From Pseudomonadota bacterium (lineage in GTDB: Bacteria; Pseudomonadota; Gammaproteobacteria; Burkholderiales; Rhodocyclaceae), in assembly GCA_018241725.1 (NCBI GenBank), contig JAFEDI010000077.1:1-64000 (forward strand): a DNA stretch of 64,000 bases, read 5' to 3'. Below the pieces are notes generated by a model, which did no database searches, was not told the origin of the DNA, and saw only the letters and a list, made by a program, of their open reading frames with translations. Position 1 is the stretch's first letter, and each line of letters begins with the position of its first letter. The translations under genes and the position numbers were made by a program. Below, in pieces: positions 1 through 9,281 of this stretch.

Positions 1-1464
1 CAGTACGGCGCCTGCCGGATCTGGAGATAGCCCGGTCAGCGTCTCTTCGACGACATCCGACCATTGATAGTCCACGTGGATCTCAGAGCCGGGATCAGGC
101 ATGTATGTCGGGCGCAGATAGACCAGTCCGGTCGGATGCACGACGCGGCCCGTCGCTGCACCGGAAATGACCCCGATGCTGTTGGCCGTTGCGGTACGGG
201 TGACGCCGCCAGACAACCAGGTTGCCGTAACAGAACCCGGCTCGATCATCGTGTGATCAAGGTCGAACACGTATTCCGGCGGGCGACTGGCGACGAAGCC
301 CGAGCGGTTATCGAAGAGTTGCACCTGCCCCCAGTAAAACACCAGGGCAGACCGATCGTCCGGCAATGCGTCAAGCGTGATCGCGACCTGGCCGGTCAGG
401 TAGTTGATGGTCCCCGCGCCGGCGCCAGTCAGATGGCCGGCGCCGTCATCGGTGATGGTGTAGTTGCGACCGAGGGCGCGAAACGTCGCGCGCACAGTCC
501 CTGGCGCCGGCAGTGGCGCGAGGATGGTGACGTAGCTGTAGCCCCGGTTTTCCTGACCGATCCGGATGCGCTGGGAAAACGGGGAGGCCGACACTTCAAC
601 GCGGCGCGGCGACGTAGCCAGCGTGATCACTGAGTCGGACGCCGGCCGCTTGTCGGTGACGGGCGTCTCGGTGCGGCTGTTCGGCACGAGCTGGGAGTAA
701 ACCGACGCCACCTGGGCCGATACGTCGCCAACGGCGACCGCGCTGCTCAGAGCGGCGGCACCGCAATACTCGGCCGCATCCGCAACGACCGTGTCGCGGA
801 TCAGCGTCGTATTGGCATCCCGCGTAAATGAGCGATTCGCAGCCGATCCGGGAAAATCGGCCCGCAGCGGGTCGGAAATATCGACCGTGAAAACCTGCCC
901 GTCGTAATCGACCGGCGTCCCCGCCGATGACGTGGTGAACGTGCGCGTCTCCACGCTGACCCGCGTCACGCGCACGTACTGCTCGACGGCGTCCGAATAG
1001 CCATACCGATACTGCAGCACCAATGTGCGCCCCACGGTCGGCCCATCGACCCCGGGCCGCGCAAAGATCTGGATGCTGCGCTGGCCGGTAATGTGGTTGC
1101 CGTACAGCACGCCAGCCCACTCGGGGCCCGCGTTGAGGTAGGCCTCCAACCTCGGGACAATATCCGAGCGCTTGTCGAACGTAGAGGCCTTCGCGAGCGT
1201 GATCGAGATCAGCGGGTCTTGCGGCGGCTTCGAGACAATGACGTGGGCTCCCAGGTACTGGTCGGTGTCCATCGACTGCACGGCTGCGAAGATCGACTTG
1301 ATATTGACCTTACCGCCGGCGCGCATCTGCTCACTGATGTCGCCGAAGATCGCGTTGCTGACGGTGTCGGCAATCACAGTTCCAGACGGCGGGCCGCCGC
1401 CGTCGGCGGTCTCAGTCATTTTCTTTGATGCGAGAAACTTGATATCGCCCTGAAGGATTGCCAT
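1..1464 (-). CDS. Phage tail/virion structural protein, 3' end outside window
   Basis: An open frame of 488 codons runs from ATG 1464 to the window edge with no stop. It begins MAILQGDIKFLASKKMTE and contains many short beta-type segments, for example VYLRPTYMPDPGSEIHVDYQ, as in large tail-tip or baseplate proteins. It starts one base beyond the stop of the 131-residue tail gene and follows the tape measure, the usual place for tail-tip proteins. I do not recognise the family, so the role in tail tip or host contact is inferred from position only. The product is probably much longer than the part seen. Confidence 0.75.
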   Translation of the reverse strand, partial: MAILQGDIKFLASKKMTETADGGGPPSGTVIADTVSNAIFGDISEQMRAGGKVNIKSIFAAVQSMDTDQYLGAHVIVSKPPQDPLISITLAKASTFDKRSDIVPRLEAYLNAGPEWAGVLYGNHITGQRSIQIFARPGVDGPTVGRTLVLQYRYGYSDAVEQYVRVTRVSVETRTFTTSSAGTPVDYDGQVFTVDISDPLRADFPGSAANRSFTRDANTTLIRDTVVADAAEYCGAAALSSAVAVGDVSAQVASVYSQLVPNSRTETPVTDKRPASDSVITLATSPRRVEVSASPFSQRIRIGQENRGYSYVTILAPLPAPGTVRATFRALGRNYTITDDGAGHLTGAGAGTINYLTGQVAITLDALPDDRSALVFYWGQVQLFDNRSGFVASRPPEYVFDLDHTMIEPGSVTATWLSGGVTRTATANSIGVISGAATGRVVHPTGLVYLRPTYMPDPGSEIHVDYQWSDVVEETLTGLSPDPAGAVL

Positions 1465-1465
1465 G

Positions 1466-1861
1466 TCACGAGATCCGGGTGAATTTGAGGGTTGGGATAA
1501 CGATGTCGGTCGGAAGCGGGTCGGCGTAATCGATCAAGTCCCGCGCGGAAAGCGCAGGTGCATCGCTGTGGCGCCAGATGACGTCGTAGGCGATGCCCCT
1601 GTACGTCAATGTCCAAGTCTTTTCCGACTGACTCGCCAGCGCCCTTAGCTGGCTGAATTCCCCACGGGTCATGAATCCATAGTCATCACCGGCAGCCAGC
1701 GTGATGGGCTCACCGACCAGGGCGATTGATTCATCGACCCAGAGTGCGCCACCAAGCGTAAAACTCTGGGACTGCCGTATCGGGCTCCAGGAGTATTCAT
1801 CAGTGCGCAACAAGTCATTCGGAAGAATGACGGTCGTCACGCCGTCACTGAGCGTGTTCAT
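1466..1861 (-). CDS. Phage tail protein downstream of tape measure (131 aa)
   Basis: The product begins MNTLSDGVTTVILPNDLLRT and is soluble-looking, with beta-rich composition and no membrane segment. Its ATG shares one base with the stop codon of the tape-measure gene, and the next tail gene begins directly after its stop, so the three are translationally linked. Small proteins in this position in siphoviruses are distal-tail or tail-tip components. That role is inferred from gene order; no family motif was recognised. Confidence 0.7.
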   Translation of the reverse strand: MNTLSDGVTTVILPNDLLRTDEYSWSPIRQSQSFTLGGALWVDESIALVGEPITLAAGDDYGFMTRGEFSQLRALASQSEKTWTLTYRGIAYDVIWRHSDAPALSARDLIDYADPLPTDIVIPTLKFTRIS

Positions 1862-4800
1862 TAAGACCCCTTTGCTGTTTGCAGCGCGCGAATAATGGCT
1901 TCAGCAGACCCGTCATCCAGCACGGTGGCGGTACTCGTTTGAGATCTGTCAGCGATCTCAATGCGAACTGTCCGCTGGATACCCGGGGTTCCAAATTGGA
2001 AGCCGTTGCCTGCACTGGATGAGGTATTGCTGGCCGATGAGTTGGATGCCGTGGCCTTCTCCAAGGCAATCAGGCGCTTCGCTTCGCGGACAGCCTTGTC
2101 TTCATATTCACGCGTCACGGCCGCGTAGTCCGACGTACTGAATAACAGCCCCTGCGAGCCGGCAGCGCGACCGGCGGCATCGACGTTTGCTTGTTCCACG
2201 AAGTAGCCGTAAATCTCTTTCAGCTTGGCCGCCTCTTCGGCACTCAGGCCGTTCTTGGCTGCGATGAAGTCGGTATTGACCGCCGATGACGTCACCGTCC
2301 GATTGGTGAAGCCCGGAGCAGCGCGGTCGTTTCCGTTGATGTAGTCCTCGATCTCGCGGCTCGAATAGCCCATGGACTGCATCTGCTGCGGCGTGACGCC
2401 GGCCTTGCGCAAGTCGTCGTACGTGCCATTGCCACCCATGGACTGATTGCCATGTGTGTCACTGAGGCCAGCGGTCTTGAGGCTGGCAAGCCTGTCCGCG
2501 AGGCGCTCGGCATCCGAACGCATCTTGTTGACTGCGTTGGAGCCCGTGGCCATGCCGTCGGAAATACCCTTTCCGGCAGCGCGGCCGGCCTCGCCGATCT
2601 TGTACAGCTCTTGCTGGGCCTGGAGCATGGGCGGCAGGATGCCGCCGTGCGCGGCCTTGGCGGCAGCGGCGTACTTGTCCCAGGCTGCGGCCTGCTCGGC
2701 GATTGTGCCGCCGTTGGCCTTGATGTACTCGAAGGCTTCCTTCGCGGCCTGCTCGGTCTGCTGCAGCGATGTGCGCGACTTCATGCCGAGTTTCTCGAAG
2801 GCTTCGTCGAGCGACTGAATTCCAGGCAGCGCCGATTCGGACTTCTGCCGGATCGCCTCGAGGAGCTTGCTGACTTCGCTCTGTGCCAGGCCGGCCTTGG
2901 TGCCAAAAGCCTCGACCTGGTCGGCCAGGAACTTGAACTCCTGGCGGCCGGCAGCCTGCGGCAGGGTTTTCGTGATCAGATCAATGAACACCCGGTCGGT
3001 ATCGACGCCCTTCGCGGCAAGTACGTCGAGCTGGCTGGTCAGGATCTGAACGCCCTGGGCTGAGTCTCGGAACTTGCCGGTCATGCCGTCCATGGCGGTC
3101 GAAGCGGTGACGCCGGCTTTCAGCAGGGCAGCGTCGAGCTGCGCGTCGATCGCAAAGGCGAGCTGCTCGGCCGACAGCTTGCCGCGGCCGAACGCGAACT
3201 CGGCGGACTTCGCAAAGTCGGCCAGGTCATTCGCCGACAAAGACTTGAGCCGATCGACCAGCGCGGCGCGGATCTCCTCGCCAGTCGCCCGGGCAGAGCC
3301 CTGCACCTGGTCAAGGCCACGGATCATGTCGGAGATGCCAGTCGGGTCGAACTTGGCGCCTTTCAGCGCGTCCGACAGCGCTTCGGCCGTCGCCTTACCG
3401 GCCTTTTCTGCGGTGTAAAAGGCTTGTGCGAGTTCCTCGGTCTTGACCCTCGTCATTGCTGCATTGGTCGCGACGAGTTCGAATTCCTTGGCCGGGCCAT
3501 TGATAGGCGAAGGGGCCAGGGCTTTCTGCAGCACCTTATCGGCCTCTTCAGCTGCCGCTTTGGCGCGAAAAAACTCCGCGCCAAGACTGGCTACCTCGGT
3601 CACGATGCCGACGAGCGTCAGCCCCTTGAGCAGTCGGATGCCATTGGCCAACAGACCGACGGCGGGTGCAGCTGTTGCACTGGCTGCGCCCAGCGCCCGC
3701 GTTTCGACGGCAGTCACCGCGGCAGCTGCACCCATGGCCCTTGTCTCGACAGCGGCGGTTGCTGCTGCGGTACCGACTCCCGACAACATCGGAATCAGCG
3801 TCATGCCGGCCACGCGCCAGGCGATATAGCCTTCCACCCCGATCTTGATCACGCCGGACATGGCCGACACCGCCTCGATAGCCGTCTTCACGCCCTCGGC
3901 CATCTTCACGAAGTTGTCGGCGATTTCCTTGGCGGCATCCTTCAGCTCGCCGTTCGCCTTCATCCGGTCGAACTCCTCGAGGAGCGACTTGACCTGGCCG
4001 GTCAGGTACTCCAGCACACCGGACTGGGCGATCAGCGCGTAGAACTCGTCCAGGGCGTCGTGGGCATTGGAGACTGCGCCGCTGAACGTGTCCATCAGCT
4101 GGGCGCTGGCGCCCATGTTCTCCTGGCCGAGGGCGTCGATCAGCTTGAGGATCACATTGCGGCCGAGAGTGCCGGCCTCGGACATCTTCTGCAGCTCTTC
4201 GGTGTTCTTGCCGGTGGCCTTGGCCAGCAGGTCCCACACCGGCACACCGGCCTCGGCGAGCTGCAGGATCTCGTCTCCCTGCAGCTTGCTCTTCGTCCAG
4301 GCCTGGCCGAGGGCGAGAGTCACGCGGCTCAGCGCCTCGGTGCCGCCACCGAGGGTGGCGGCGGTGTCGGCGATGGCCTGCATCTGCTTCATGCTCGGCT
4401 GCAGGCCGAAGGCCGTGAGCTTCACATAGGCCTCGGTCAGGCCCTGCACTTCGAAGGGCGTGGTCTTGGCCAGCTCCTTGATCTGCGCAAAAGCGTCTTT
4501 CGCGGCATCGGTGGAGCCGAGCAACGAAGTCAGCCTGCCTTCAAGCATCTCGAACGCGGCGCCGGTGGAGATGACGTCCTTTGCGAGGCCGGTCAGGCCC
4601 TGCAGGCCGACCACGGCACCGGCCATCGCAGCCAGGTTGTGGACGGCGCCGCCGAGCACGCCGGTCATCGACTCGGTCTTGTCGCTGAACTCTTTCACCG
4701 CATTGCCGGCGTTGGTCATCTCCGGCGCCACACCGTGCGCCTCGGCCTTCAGGGCCGCCAGCTTGACCTGGAAGGCGGCGATGGCCTGCTGCTGTTCTGC

Positions 4801-5586
4801 GGAGGTAACGCCCGAGGCGCGCACCTGGGCCAGCGCATCCTGCAGCCGCTTGGTCTCGGCGACCACTTCCTGCAGCGGCCGCACGCCGAGCTGTTTGAAG
4901 GCATTGTTCAGCGCCTCGGCGGCCAGCGCGGCTTCGCGTTGGCTGGCGGCGATCTTGTTGGCGTTGCCTTGGGCTTCCAGCGCGGCCCGGCGGTCGGCCT
5001 CGAGGAGCTCTTGGGCGGCCATCTTCTGGCGCTGGATGCTCGCCTCGACGATCTGCGCCAGGCGCTGCTCTTCGGCAGCGGCGGCACGGTCCTGGGCGAT
5101 CTTCTCCTGGGCTGCGACCGCGGCGTCCTGCAGGGCCTTGGCCGACCTGGCCACCGCGGCGGCAGCAGCTTCGGTCTCGGTCTTGAGGCGGCCTTGCTCG
5201 GCCGCCAGGTTGCGTGTATCGACGCCGGCCGCGGAGGCGGCAGCCCGGGCAGAGTCGAGCTTCTGGCGCGACTGATCCCATGCGGCTTCAGATGCCTTCA
5301 CCTCGGCGTTGGCCGACCGCACAGCCTGCTCGAGCAGCTTGATCGCCTCCTTGCCGGCGCCGGCACCCTTGGCGGATGCGAGCTGTTCGTCGAGGGTCTG
5401 CGCCGAGGCCCGCGCCTCCTGCATCGCGGCGCGGGCATCCTTGGCGTTCTGGATGGCGCCTTCCAGGATCTGCACCTTGCGGCCGGTGGCATCCAGCTTG
5501 GCCAGGTCGGCCTCGGACTGGGCCAGGGCCGAGCGCAGGCCGCGCGGATCGCCGTCGATGATTACCTGGGCACGGATGTCGGTCAT
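1861..5586 (-). CDS. Tail tape measure protein
   Basis: This 1241-residue protein is the largest in the prophage. Residues 1-300 are Ala/Gln/Glu-rich and predicted coiled coil. Next comes a tape-measure N-domain-like stretch (around 330-520, with AYVKLTAFGLQPSMKQMQAI), then hydrophobic alanine-rich segments near 570-670, and a long helical C-terminal part. Tape measures set tail length and are ejected with the DNA. At the usual 0.15 nm per residue the tail would be near 190 nm, an inference. It directly follows the tail tube gene, with only a terminator-like hairpin between them and no recognisable tail-assembly chaperone pair. The start codon lacks a clear Shine-Dalgarno sequence. Confidence 0.92.
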   Translation of the reverse strand: MTDIRAQVIIDGDPRGLRSALAQSEADLAKLDATGRKVQILEGAIQNAKDARAAMQEARASAQTLDEQLASAKGAGAGKEAIKLLEQAVRSANAEVKASEAAWDQSRQKLDSARAAASAAGVDTRNLAAEQGRLKTETEAAAAAVARSAKALQDAAVAAQEKIAQDRAAAAEEQRLAQIVEASIQRQKMAAQELLEADRRAALEAQGNANKIAASQREAALAAEALNNAFKQLGVRPLQEVVAETKRLQDALAQVRASGVTSAEQQQAIAAFQVKLAALKAEAHGVAPEMTNAGNAVKEFSDKTESMTGVLGGAVHNLAAMAGAVVGLQGLTGLAKDVISTGAAFEMLEGRLTSLLGSTDAAKDAFAQIKELAKTTPFEVQGLTEAYVKLTAFGLQPSMKQMQAIADTAATLGGGTEALSRVTLALGQAWTKSKLQGDEILQLAEAGVPVWDLLAKATGKNTEELQKMSEAGTLGRNVILKLIDALGQENMGASAQLMDTFSGAVSNAHDALDEFYALIAQSGVLEYLTGQVKSLLEEFDRMKANGELKDAAKEIADNFVKMAEGVKTAIEAVSAMSGVIKIGVEGYIAWRVAGMTLIPMLSGVGTAAATAAVETRAMGAAAAVTAVETRALGAASATAAPAVGLLANGIRLLKGLTLVGIVTEVASLGAEFFRAKAAAEEADKVLQKALAPSPINGPAKEFELVATNAAMTRVKTEELAQAFYTAEKAGKATAEALSDALKGAKFDPTGISDMIRGLDQVQGSARATGEEIRAALVDRLKSLSANDLADFAKSAEFAFGRGKLSAEQLAFAIDAQLDAALLKAGVTASTAMDGMTGKFRDSAQGVQILTSQLDVLAAKGVDTDRVFIDLITKTLPQAAGRQEFKFLADQVEAFGTKAGLAQSEVSKLLEAIRQKSESALPGIQSLDEAFEKLGMKSRTSLQQTEQAAKEAFEYIKANGGTIAEQAAAWDKYAAAAKAAHGGILPPMLQAQQELYKIGEAGRAAGKGISDGMATGSNAVNKMRSDAERLADRLASLKTAGLSDTHGNQSMGGNGTYDDLRKAGVTPQQMQSMGYSSREIEDYINGNDRAAPGFTNRTVTSSAVNTDFIAAKNGLSAEEAAKLKEIYGYFVEQANVDAAGRAAGSQGLLFSTSDYAAVTREYEDKAVREAKRLIALEKATASNSSASNTSSSAGNGFQFGTPGIQRTVRIEIADRSQTSTATVLDDGSAEAIIRALQTAKGS

Positions 5587-5606
5587 GGCAGCAGCGGATC
5601 GGGGTA

Positions 5607-5631
5607 GAAAAAAGGGCCAGCGAACTGGCCC
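5607..5631 (-). terminator. Rho-independent terminator between tail tube and tape measure
   Basis: On the minus strand a perfect 7-bp stem GGGCCAG/CTGGCCC with a TTCG tetraloop is followed by six T. It lies in the 69-base gap between the tube stop and the tape-measure start, so it would reduce transcription into the tail-tip genes rather than end the operon. Confidence 0.8.
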
Positions 5632-5655
5632 GGGGAAGCTCGGGCCGAAGCGGCC

Positions 5656-6411
5656 TTACGCGGTGGCGCGCTCTTCGACGACGAAGGGCGGCACGCCGAC
5701 GGACGGCACTTCGAGCGTACCTTTCAGCTTCAATTCGGCGATGTCACCCTGCAAGAAATCGAACGCCTGGTCGCTGGTGACCACTGCGCGTTGGGCCAGG
5801 AACTCGCTGTCGGCGCCGGTCAGCAGGTTTTGCATGTCGCCTTCGATCTTGAGGACGTGCTGATGCTTGCGGGCGCCGTTGATGCGCGTGCCGGTCGTGG
5901 CCTGGGAAGTGCCAGTCACCTTGAGAGCCAGGGCGTCGGTGATCGCGCCACCCGGGATCGCACGCAGCTTGCCGAGGCGGTAATTGATCGCGTAGTCCAC
6001 GTCCTTCACGTAGGTCGTCGTCCCTGCCGTGTTTTTCACAGCGAGGTCCGCAACGGCGATGTTCTTGCGGCCAATATCGACCCAGGCATCCAGCGCAGCC
6101 ACAACCGGCAGGTCGGTGAAGGCGCCGCCGGCAACGGTCAGCGCCTCAACCTCGCCAGACAGCTGCACGGCGAGCAATGCGCGGGACATTTCATTGAACG
6201 TGATGGCGAACTCGGTCACGTCGGGAAGCTGGTAGGACGCGAAGGCCTGGCCGTAGTCGTCCCGGTTCTTCGACTTCTTGGTCTTCTTCGCGCTCGGCGT
6301 GGTGACCGACAGCAGATCCGTGCGCAGCAGCGTGGCCGGGCCAAAGACACCCGGGGAAGTCTCGAAGCTGATGAAGATGTCGCCGGCAAAGAGTTGAGCG
6401 TTCTGACTCAT
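5656..6411 (-). CDS. Major tail tube protein
   Basis: The 251-residue product begins MSQNAQLFAGDIFISFETSP. It has the beta-strand-rich look and medium size of tube proteins, with the segment VDYAINYRLGKLRAIPGGAI in the middle. An AGGAG sequence lies 9 bases before ATG 6411. It sits between the tail-terminator-like gene and the tape measure, the standard place for the tube. No sheath gene precedes it, so the tail is probably non-contractile. The family name rests on position and size more than on a recognised motif. Confidence 0.75.
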   Translation of the reverse strand: MSQNAQLFAGDIFISFETSPGVFGPATLLRTDLLSVTTPSAKKTKKSKNRDDYGQAFASYQLPDVTEFAITFNEMSRALLAVQLSGEVEALTVAGGAFTDLPVVAALDAWVDIGRKNIAVADLAVKNTAGTTTYVKDVDYAINYRLGKLRAIPGGAITDALALKVTGTSQATTGTRINGARKHQHVLKIEGDMQNLLTGADSEFLAQRAVVTSDQAFDFLQGDIAELKLKGTLEVPSVGVPPFVVEERATA

Positions 6412-6429
6412 TGTGTGTGCTCCTGGTAG

Positions 6430-6885
6430 TTAACGTTTCGGCCGTGCGGGAATCCGCGCGGTGAATTTCCAGCCGATGGGGTAGTAGCCGAAGCCGGCCT
6501 TGAATGCCGGGCCGAGGGGCGTGTCGAGATGCAGCGGCCCGGCGCCGTCGATCGCCGGCACCCAGGGCCGCAGCGCGGCGATGACGCGGGACATCAGCGG
6601 GCCGGCGTCGAGTTCGCTGGACGCCGGCGACGGCAGCGATGCGACGTTGCGCACAACCACCACCGTCGCCCAGCGCAGCTCGACTTCCTCCCAGGCTGCG
6701 TTGGCCGACTTCGGGCTGAAGCCGCGGAACAGCACATGCACGGCCGGAACCGGCTGTTGCTGCTCCGTGATCGCCGCCAGCTCCTTCGACTCCAGCACAA
6801 AAACCTTTTCCGGCAGGCTGGCGCGCAGCTGGCCGGCGATCAGCGGGCCGGCGGCAAGGAAGTCGTCGAGCAGGCTGATCATCAT
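6430..6885 (-). CDS. Tail terminator / gp37-like protein
   Basis: The 151-residue product begins MMISLLDDFLAAGPLIAGQL and resembles the Mu gp37 (DUF1834) group, which act as tail terminators or head-tail joining proteins. Typical features are an N-terminal helix followed by VHVLFRG and a C-terminal strand pair. Its start overlaps the stop of the DUF1320 gene by four bases (ATGA). The assignment combines a weak family resemblance with position directly after gp36 and before the tube. Confidence 0.7.
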   Translation of the reverse strand: MMISLLDDFLAAGPLIAGQLRASLPEKVFVLESKELAAITEQQQPVPAVHVLFRGFSPKSANAAWEEVELRWATVVVVRNVASLPSPASSELDAGPLMSRVIAALRPWVPAIDGAGPLHLDTPLGPAFKAGFGYYPIGWKFTARIPARPKR

Positions 6886-7394
6886 GCGAAGCCCCGCAGG
6901 TCATCGTCGGTCACTGAACGGGCGCTGAAGCTGTAAAGCACCTCGGCATCCGTTGCGTTCTCGCCGGCACCAGCTGCCGGGCCGATGCTCACCAGGCCGC
7001 TGGCCACGTCGCGTAGGTAGTCGTCGGCCCACTTTGTGGACTTGACGACGGCCTCATCCACGGTGATCCCATACATGCGGCGCAACGCGATGGTGGCCAC
7101 CACGGTCGGCAGATCCGATGCCGCCACCTGCTCGGCAGTCAGCCCACCCGGGTAACGCACGGCAAGGAAGGTGTCGGCGTAGCGGCTGGCGGCGGCCAGC
7201 TGGGTGTTGATCGCCGCCAGCCCGCCGGTGGCCAGGCTCACAACCTCCGGCGACCAGGCCGACGTGTCGCCGCCAGTGGCCACAGCCTGCAGCAGCTCAC
7301 CAGGCACACGGGCATCGCGGGTGGCCCGGCCGGCCACGTCGGACCAGCCGGACACCGACACGCGCACCAGGTCGTCGATGGTTGCGTAGTCCAT
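6882..7394 (-). CDS. DUF1320 protein (Mu gp36-like head-tail connector)
   Basis: The 170-residue product opens MDYATIDDLVRVSV and carries the DUF1320 pattern: helical, an internal ARYADTFLAVRYPGG-like segment, then VVATIALRRMYG. The family comprises Mu gp36-like proteins placed between capsid and tail genes and thought to form the head-completion connector. It is in the right position and has the usual length. Its stop overlaps the start of the next gene, so the two are probably co-translated. Confidence 0.85.
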   Translation of the reverse strand: MDYATIDDLVRVSVSGWSDVAGRATRDARVPGELLQAVATGGDTSAWSPEVVSLATGGLAAINTQLAAASRYADTFLAVRYPGGLTAEQVAASDLPTVVATIALRRMYGITVDEAVVKSTKWADDYLRDVASGLVSIGPAAGAGENATDAEVLYSFSARSVTDDDLRGFA

Positions 7395-7397
7395 GGC

Positions 7398-7766
7398 TTA
7401 GGTGTGGCGATGCGGCAGGATGCGGATCTCGACCAGTTGTCCCGCCGCCGACGAGCTGGAGCCCGGCATCACCCGGCCGCAGTGGTCGGTCGCACTGCCC
7501 GTGATCGCCTTGCCGCTGCCGTCGGCGGCGGGTTTGACGAAGGCGTGCTCGGCCAGCGCCTCGCCGGCCTCGACCAGGAAGGAAAAGCCGGTCACCGCCG
7601 AGAAAGCCGCGCCGACGTCGGCGGCACTCTCGCTCACCCCGAGGGTGTCCTTGTTGCCGCCGGCGCTTGTCGCGTAGCCGCCGTCGTGGGCAATGAAGCG
7701 GTAACCCACGACTGCCGCTGAAGCGACGATCGTTACCGCATTGGTTTTTTGGTACTGGCGTCCCAT
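7398..7766 (-). CDS. DUF2190 capsid decoration protein
   Basis: The 122-residue product begins MGRQYQKTNAVTIVASAAVV and has the Gly/Ala-rich beta pattern of DUF2190, a family of small proteins that stabilise the capsid surface (cement or decoration role). Segments such as NKDTLGVSESAADVG and FLVEAGEALAEHAFVK fit. It lies downstream of the major capsid gene, separated by a FluMu-N-like gene, as in other Mu-like phages. Its number per head cannot be told from sequence. Confidence 0.82.
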   Translation of the reverse strand: MGRQYQKTNAVTIVASAAVVGYRFIAHDGGYATSAGGNKDTLGVSESAADVGAAFSAVTGFSFLVEAGEALAEHAFVKPAADGSGKAITGSATDHCGRVMPGSSSSAAGQLVEIRILPHRHT

Positions 7767-7796
7767 GATGTTGGGTCCTCTGTGTCAGTGGTGGGG

Positions 7797-8282
7797 TCAG
7801 GCCTTGGGCTGGCGCGCCGACTTTTTCGTGGGCTCCGCCGGCGCAGCTTCGTCAGCCGGTGCCGCGGTAGCATCCAGCGGCGCATCAGCGGGCGCGTCGT
7901 CGGCGGCATCGGTCGACGTCGAGCCTTCCGTGGCCAGGCTGGCGTCAGCGGTGGCGAGCTGGCCAGCATCGGGCTGCACAGGCGGAACAGCAGGCTCGGT
8001 GGAGGTGACAGGCGCGGCCAGTACGTCAGCAACAGCAACATCCGAGGCCTCCTTGCCTTGTTCCTCCACGGCATCGGCGCCGTTGTTGATGCCCAGGCCC
8101 AACTCCCGCACCAGGAGCACCCGATCCGAGATCTCTTCTTCCTTCACTGCCTTCAAGCGGATGAGGTCCTGCAGGGCCTGGGGATCGATGTCGTCCGGGA
8201 TCGGATCGCCCGGCGGGATGTCCTTGCGGACGGCGCCGATGTAGATGGCGCACACGTGGACTGCGATCAGCTTTTTCTGCAT
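7797..8282 (-). CDS. FluMu N-like protein with acidic Ala/Pro-rich tail
   Basis: The start chosen is ATG 8282, because GAGG lies six bases upstream; an in-frame GTG at 8294 is less likely. Residues 1-65 form a compact domain (IAVHVCAIYIGAVRKDIPP, then a helix with DLIRLKAVKEEE) resembling the N-terminal domain of Haemophilus FluMu head-region proteins. Residues 75-161 are a low-complexity Ala/Pro/Asp/Thr stretch ending in a basic KKSARQPKA. It lies immediately after the capsid gene. The function is unknown. Confidence 0.7.
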   Translation of the reverse strand: MQKKLIAVHVCAIYIGAVRKDIPPGDPIPDDIDPQALQDLIRLKAVKEEEISDRVLLVRELGLGINNGADAVEEQGKEASDVAVADVLAAPVTSTEPAVPPVQPDAGQLATADASLATEGSTSTDAADDAPADAPLDATAAPADEAAPAEPTKKSARQPKA

Positions 8283-8290
8283 GGCGGGCC

Positions 8291-9253
8291 TCACTTCGGG
8301 TTCTGGAAGAGGAATGCGGCGGTGTTGTAGGCCACGTTGGCCCGGCGCTCGAACGTCGCGCCGTAGATCCAGCTCTTCGTGCTGCCCTCGTAGTACGGCG
8401 TCTCGGCGAACGGGTGACCGTCAATCACGTTGGTGAAGCCGAAGCCGGGCTCAGCCAGGCTGATATCGCCAGAAGCGTTCGCGATGCGCGGCACGTAGGC
8501 GAGGATCGCGTTGTTGCCCCACACGTCCTGGCCGGTGTCGGTCTCGTCCTTCCAGATCGCGTCACCGACGACGATCTCGTCCACGTTGAAGATGACCTTC
8601 AGCTGCTCGAGCGTCGGTGCGCCCATCTGCGAATCCGGCAGATAGCTGCGCACCTGGATGTTGGATTTCACGGCCTGGAAGGCATCGGCTGAGAACGTCA
8701 GCTTGTTCGGGCGCTTGCCGATCTTCTTGCGAATGACGTTCGCGGCGTTCTCGACATCGTCCACCGGTGTGCCGGTATCCGTACTCCACTTGGTAGCACC
8801 GGCCAACGCGAGCACATGGCCAGCAGCATAGGTCGCGGCATTCGTTGCCACCCCGGCCACTTCGAGCTCATAGTCCAGGCCAAGAATGTCGTTGGCCGTC
8901 ACCATCGCAATCCGGCTGATGTCGAGGTAGTTGCCGACATTGAGGCGGCGGCTTTCGTCAGACTCGCGAAGCAGCTCGCGAGGGATCGGCACCTCGACCG
9001 AATATTCCTCGACGGTGTAGGTGTTGCCGTCGTACTTGATGTCGACGCGCTTGGTCGGTGTGCCGGGTGCGCGGCGCAGGTTGTACTTGCGGCTGCGCTC
9101 GTCACCCACCTTGGCCAGCATCACGCTGGACAGGGCTTGCGGGAGGCGCGGAAAGAGCTTCTCGGCGATCAGGGTCCCTTGCCCCATGCCCAGCAGCAGG
9201 CTGGTGAGGATCGGGTTCTGCTTCAGCCGAATCTCGTTGAGAGTCATGGCCAT
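8291..9253 (-). CDS. Major capsid protein
   Basis: This 320-residue protein resembles major capsid proteins of BcepMu/B3-type transposable phages. It has an N-terminal arm (MAMTLNEIRLKQNPILTSLL), a middle part with the HK97-like E-loop region (VDIKYDGNTYTVEEYSVEVP), and a conserved C-terminus (STKSWIYGATFERRANVAYN). It follows the protease/scaffold gene by 28 bases in the usual protease-scaffold-capsid order. As there is no separate delta domain, assembly probably depends on the nested scaffold product upstream. Confidence 0.9.
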   Translation of the reverse strand: MAMTLNEIRLKQNPILTSLLLGMGQGTLIAEKLFPRLPQALSSVMLAKVGDERSRKYNLRRAPGTPTKRVDIKYDGNTYTVEEYSVEVPIPRELLRESDESRRLNVGNYLDISRIAMVTANDILGLDYELEVAGVATNAATYAAGHVLALAGATKWSTDTGTPVDDVENAANVIRKKIGKRPNKLTFSADAFQAVKSNIQVRSYLPDSQMGAPTLEQLKVIFNVDEIVVGDAIWKDETDTGQDVWGNNAILAYVPRIANASGDISLAEPGFGFTNVIDGHPFAETPYYEGSTKSWIYGATFERRANVAYNTAAFLFQNPK

Positions 9254-9281
9254 GGTGTGTGGTCCTTGCGGTTACGGTGGG

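Noticed and set aside
3424-5607. A 727-codon plus-strand open frame
   Set aside because: It is antisense to the tape-measure gene. Composition is Gly/His/Leu/Arg-rich as expected of a shadow of GC-rich coding DNA, and no motif is seen.
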